NCBI GenBank assembly: GCA_018127705.1 | Contig: CP072328.1 | Coordinates: 434,001 to 498,000 of the forward strand | From: TM7 phylum sp. oral taxon 349 | Lineage (GTDB): Bacteria; Patescibacteriota; Saccharimonadia; Saccharimonadales; Saccharimonadaceae | DNA length: 64,000 bases | Reading direction: 5' to 3' | Shown here: in pieces, positions 62,278 to 64,000 of the stretch | Layout of the letters: each line of letters opens with the position of its first letter | How positions within the stretch are numbered: the stretch's first letter is position 1 | Notes under the pieces: generated by a model | What the model was told of the DNA's origin: nothing | Database searches by the model: none | Seen by the model: the letters and a program-made list of their open reading frames with translations, nothing else | Translations under genes and position numbers: made by a program

Positions 62278-63183
62278 ATGATTCGTGAATTAGTTGATTT
62301 GCCGCTTGGAAAGTTTCTATTCACGAGAGTTAGCTTTGACAGTACGTGTAACGCTCCGTATTTTCGGCTGATGGATGCTGACGGCGTCTTTGTATATGCT
62401 CGTCCTGCCGGTAACTTTACGCTGACATTTGATCTAAGCCGCAAACGCTGTACTGGTTGGTATGATATGCGAACTGGCGAGTGTTATGAGTGTCCAGGCA
62501 AGCGCGATGTCTCTGAAAAATATGAACAGTGTCCTGAATGCCAACAGAAGACTGGCTTTAATCCAGCGTTCTACAACACGACAGAATTGAGTGTGCAACA
62601 AGCTGAACTCAACAAAAAACCGCATTTATTGTACCTTGCGTATTTTTCATCAGAGACTGTTAAAGTTGGGATTTCAAATGCCGGGCGTGGATTGGCACGA
62701 CTGCTTGAGCAAGGTGCGCGGAGTGTTGTAATTCTCGAAACGTTCCCGAGCGCCAACGTCGCGCGGCAGTATGAAGCACAGATTGCCCGGCTGCCTGGAT
62801 TGTGTGAAAGCGTCCAGTTGCGCAAAAAGGCGCAAATTTTAGTCGAAAACTCGTACGACGAAGTAGCGGCGCGGCGAAAATTAGAGCAGATGATTACGGC
62901 GATCCAGCGTGCACTGAATATACAATTTCCTAACCCACAGTTTGCTGAATTGTCAAGCGTAATGATCGACGACGTGGTGCTTTCGTCGTGTACCGCTATA
63001 GAGCTATGGAATCAACCGCATCTCTCTGGTACATTCGTAGGATTGATCGGACAGCTACTCGTTATGGAACAGCAAAATCGGCTACTTGCAATGCCGATGA
63101 AACAGTATCTTGGTAATTATGTCACGATTGCAGGCGACATTGCGCCACTAAAACTCGCGCCAGTACAGGCGAGCTTGTTTTAG
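62278..63183 (+). CDS. DUF2797-like protein
   Basis: A 301-residue protein with a cysteine-rich N-terminal part (CTGWYDMRTGECYECPGKRD and QCPECQQKTG, about 60-100), likely a zinc site, and a central LLYLAYFSSETVKVGISNAG segment that resembles the GIY-YIG-like core of DUF2797. The C-terminal half is helical. Function unknown. Follows the preceding gene closely, so they may be one operon. Confidence 0.65.
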   Translation: MIRELVDLPLGKFLFTRVSFDSTCNAPYFRLMDADGVFVYARPAGNFTLTFDLSRKRCTGWYDMRTGECYECPGKRDVSEKYEQCPECQQKTGFNPAFYNTTELSVQQAELNKKPHLLYLAYFSSETVKVGISNAGRGLARLLEQGARSVVILETFPSANVARQYEAQIARLPGLCESVQLRKKAQILVENSYDEVAARRKLEQMITAIQRALNIQFPNPQFAELSSVMIDDVVLSSCTAIELWNQPHLSGTFVGLIGQLLVMEQQNRLLAMPMKQYLGNYVTIAGDIAPLKLAPVQASLF

Positions 63184-63272
63184 TACTAGTTTAGAATACT
63201 TACATAGCTTAGCGGTGGTGTACCGTTTTGACAGTCATTTACACACAGGCTGGCAGTTTGCTGCTTTTAAAT

Positions 63273-63869
63273 TTATGCAGTCTGATTAGGTTTTATCTTC
63301 ATACACATATCGCGATACGGCTTCGTTGCAAGAGGAAGCGTGTCTATATCAAGTAACCGTTCCAGCTTGTCAACAGTTTGAAGCGCTACTGCTTTATCCG
63401 CAAGCGTTACCTCTGTTTCAATGAATGTTCCGACATTCGCAATTTCATCAATCGCGATTACAGTGCTGGGATATGCCGCTGAGGTAAATATACGTCGGAA
63501 TTTAGTAACCGTCACTAGTTCTATCATGCCAAGATTTACGAGCAATTGTTTGGCAGTTGCTGTATCGTTTGGCGCAATTGATAGATTTGTCTCCGGTTTC
63601 ATGATTACGCCATCGTTTGTACTTGTTGCGTGCGATGTTGCCGGTTTATATGTCACCTCGGCAAACCCATCGCGCTCACGCACGCGCAAACACTCAACAG
63701 TCTGCATGAAATCAACGTCGGGGCGAGAATAATAGGTATCATTTTCGTGTAATTGGCTAGTCTGTGCGAAACCATGTGCTCGTAGCGTTGCAATAAACGT
63801 ATCCACATTACCGGTAAATGTGCGTTTGCGTTCGACTTCAAGTACTGTATACTCCGTGGTAGTTGTCAT
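63273..63869 (-). CDS. CYTH-domain phosphatase/cyclase, second copy
   Basis: A 198-residue CYTH protein with LEVERKRTF (E11, E13, K15) and, later, TVIAIDEIANVGTFIETEVT and the LRVRERDGFAEVTYKP strand. It differs substantially from the copy at 54281, so they are likely to act on different substrates. TACAAT lies 7 nt before the ATG at 63869; the longer frame from 63896 is rejected. Confidence 0.88.
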   Translation of the reverse strand: MTTTTEYTVLEVERKRTFTGNVDTFIATLRAHGFAQTSQLHENDTYYSRPDVDFMQTVECLRVRERDGFAEVTYKPATSHATSTNDGVIMKPETNLSIAPNDTATAKQLLVNLGMIELVTVTKFRRIFTSAAYPSTVIAIDEIANVGTFIETEVTLADKAVALQTVDKLERLLDIDTLPLATKPYRDMCMKIKPNQTA

Positions 63870-63950
63870 ATTTATTATTGTATCATTCCACGGCATGGTC
63901 TAGCATCAAACAGGAAATGTATAAATCAAATTGTTCACAAAGGAGAGAAG

Positions 63951-64000
63951 ATGACACTTAACTTTAATTTAATGCACACGACCGCTTTAGATGAAATCGT
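63951..64000 (+). CDS. Partial gene at the window edge
   Basis: The start of a gene with ribosome site AGGAGAGAAG 1 nt before ATG; it reads MTLNFNLMHTTALDEI and leaves the window. Too short to identify. Confidence 0.5.
   Translation, partial: MTLNFNLMHTTALDEI

Overview
The window reads as a chromosomal segment of a Candidatus Saccharibacteria (TM7, Patescibacteria/CPR) genome. The grounds are a compact gene set, ribosomal protein genes with no uL30 gene between rpsE and rplO, cysteine-free bL36 and bL33, queuosine and cell-wall genes suited to an epibiotic life, standard stop codon use, and many promoters whose -10 box lies only 6-8 nt before the start codon (leaderless mRNAs). This assignment is inference; no database search was possible.

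Layout. 1-14 kb: dnaE, a SpoU methyltransferase, a pilus/secretion ATPase, rplS, rnhB, a broken yraN, an M1 aminopeptidase divergent from a secreted HNH nuclease through a perfectly palindromic promoter, a Nudix hydrolase, and a queuosine salvage pair (VUT transporter and tgt). 14.2-15.1 kb: a hairpin-packed island with two small ORFs and a possible small RNA. 15.2-23.5 kb: ribosomal protein, secY, infA and rpoA genes. 23.5-27.5 kb: a possible tryptophan attenuator, trpS, a pseudouridine synthase, a delta-prime subunit and a TPR protein. 27.6-30.5 kb: three tRNAs, an IS30-family element and rpmG. 30.6-35.7 kb: an alpha-glucan operon (GT4, GH57, GH15 and one unknown). 35.8-38.0 kb: two adjacent insertion sequences (IS5/IS903-like and IS1595-like) with readable target duplications. 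38-43.6 kb: mscS, tRNA-Trp, foreign-looking hypotheticals, a surface protein with an LPXTG-like tail, a P-loop kinase and a YgjP-type metallopeptidase. 43.8-45.1 kb: an unusual G-depleted tract with 57 perfect copies of a 10-bp repeat. 45.5-53.8 kb: a histidine kinase, secE and nusG, an IS1595 inserted between nusG and rplK, a VanY-like peptidase, tRNA-Pro, a LysM-CHAP hydrolase and rplA. 53.9-56.2 kb: a decay zone (broken greA-like gene, cysS stub, IS30 relic). 56.4-59.3 kb: a dTMP cluster (thyA, folA, dcd, tmk). 59.3-64 kb: L10 leader, rplJ-rplL, an M16-like protein, conserved hypotheticals and a second CYTH protein.

Regulatory logic visible in the DNA: first genes of transcription units are mostly leaderless, while genes inside operons carry Shine-Dalgarno sites or 1-nt stop/start overlaps. 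Mobile elements and pseudogenes cluster at 27.8-29.1, 35.8-38.0, 48.3-49.2 and 53.9-56.2 kb. The strongest leads are the island at 14.2-15.1 kb, the trpS leader at 23.57-23.71 kb, the repeat tract at 43.8-45.1 kb and the symmetric divergent promoter at 10.82-10.86 kb.
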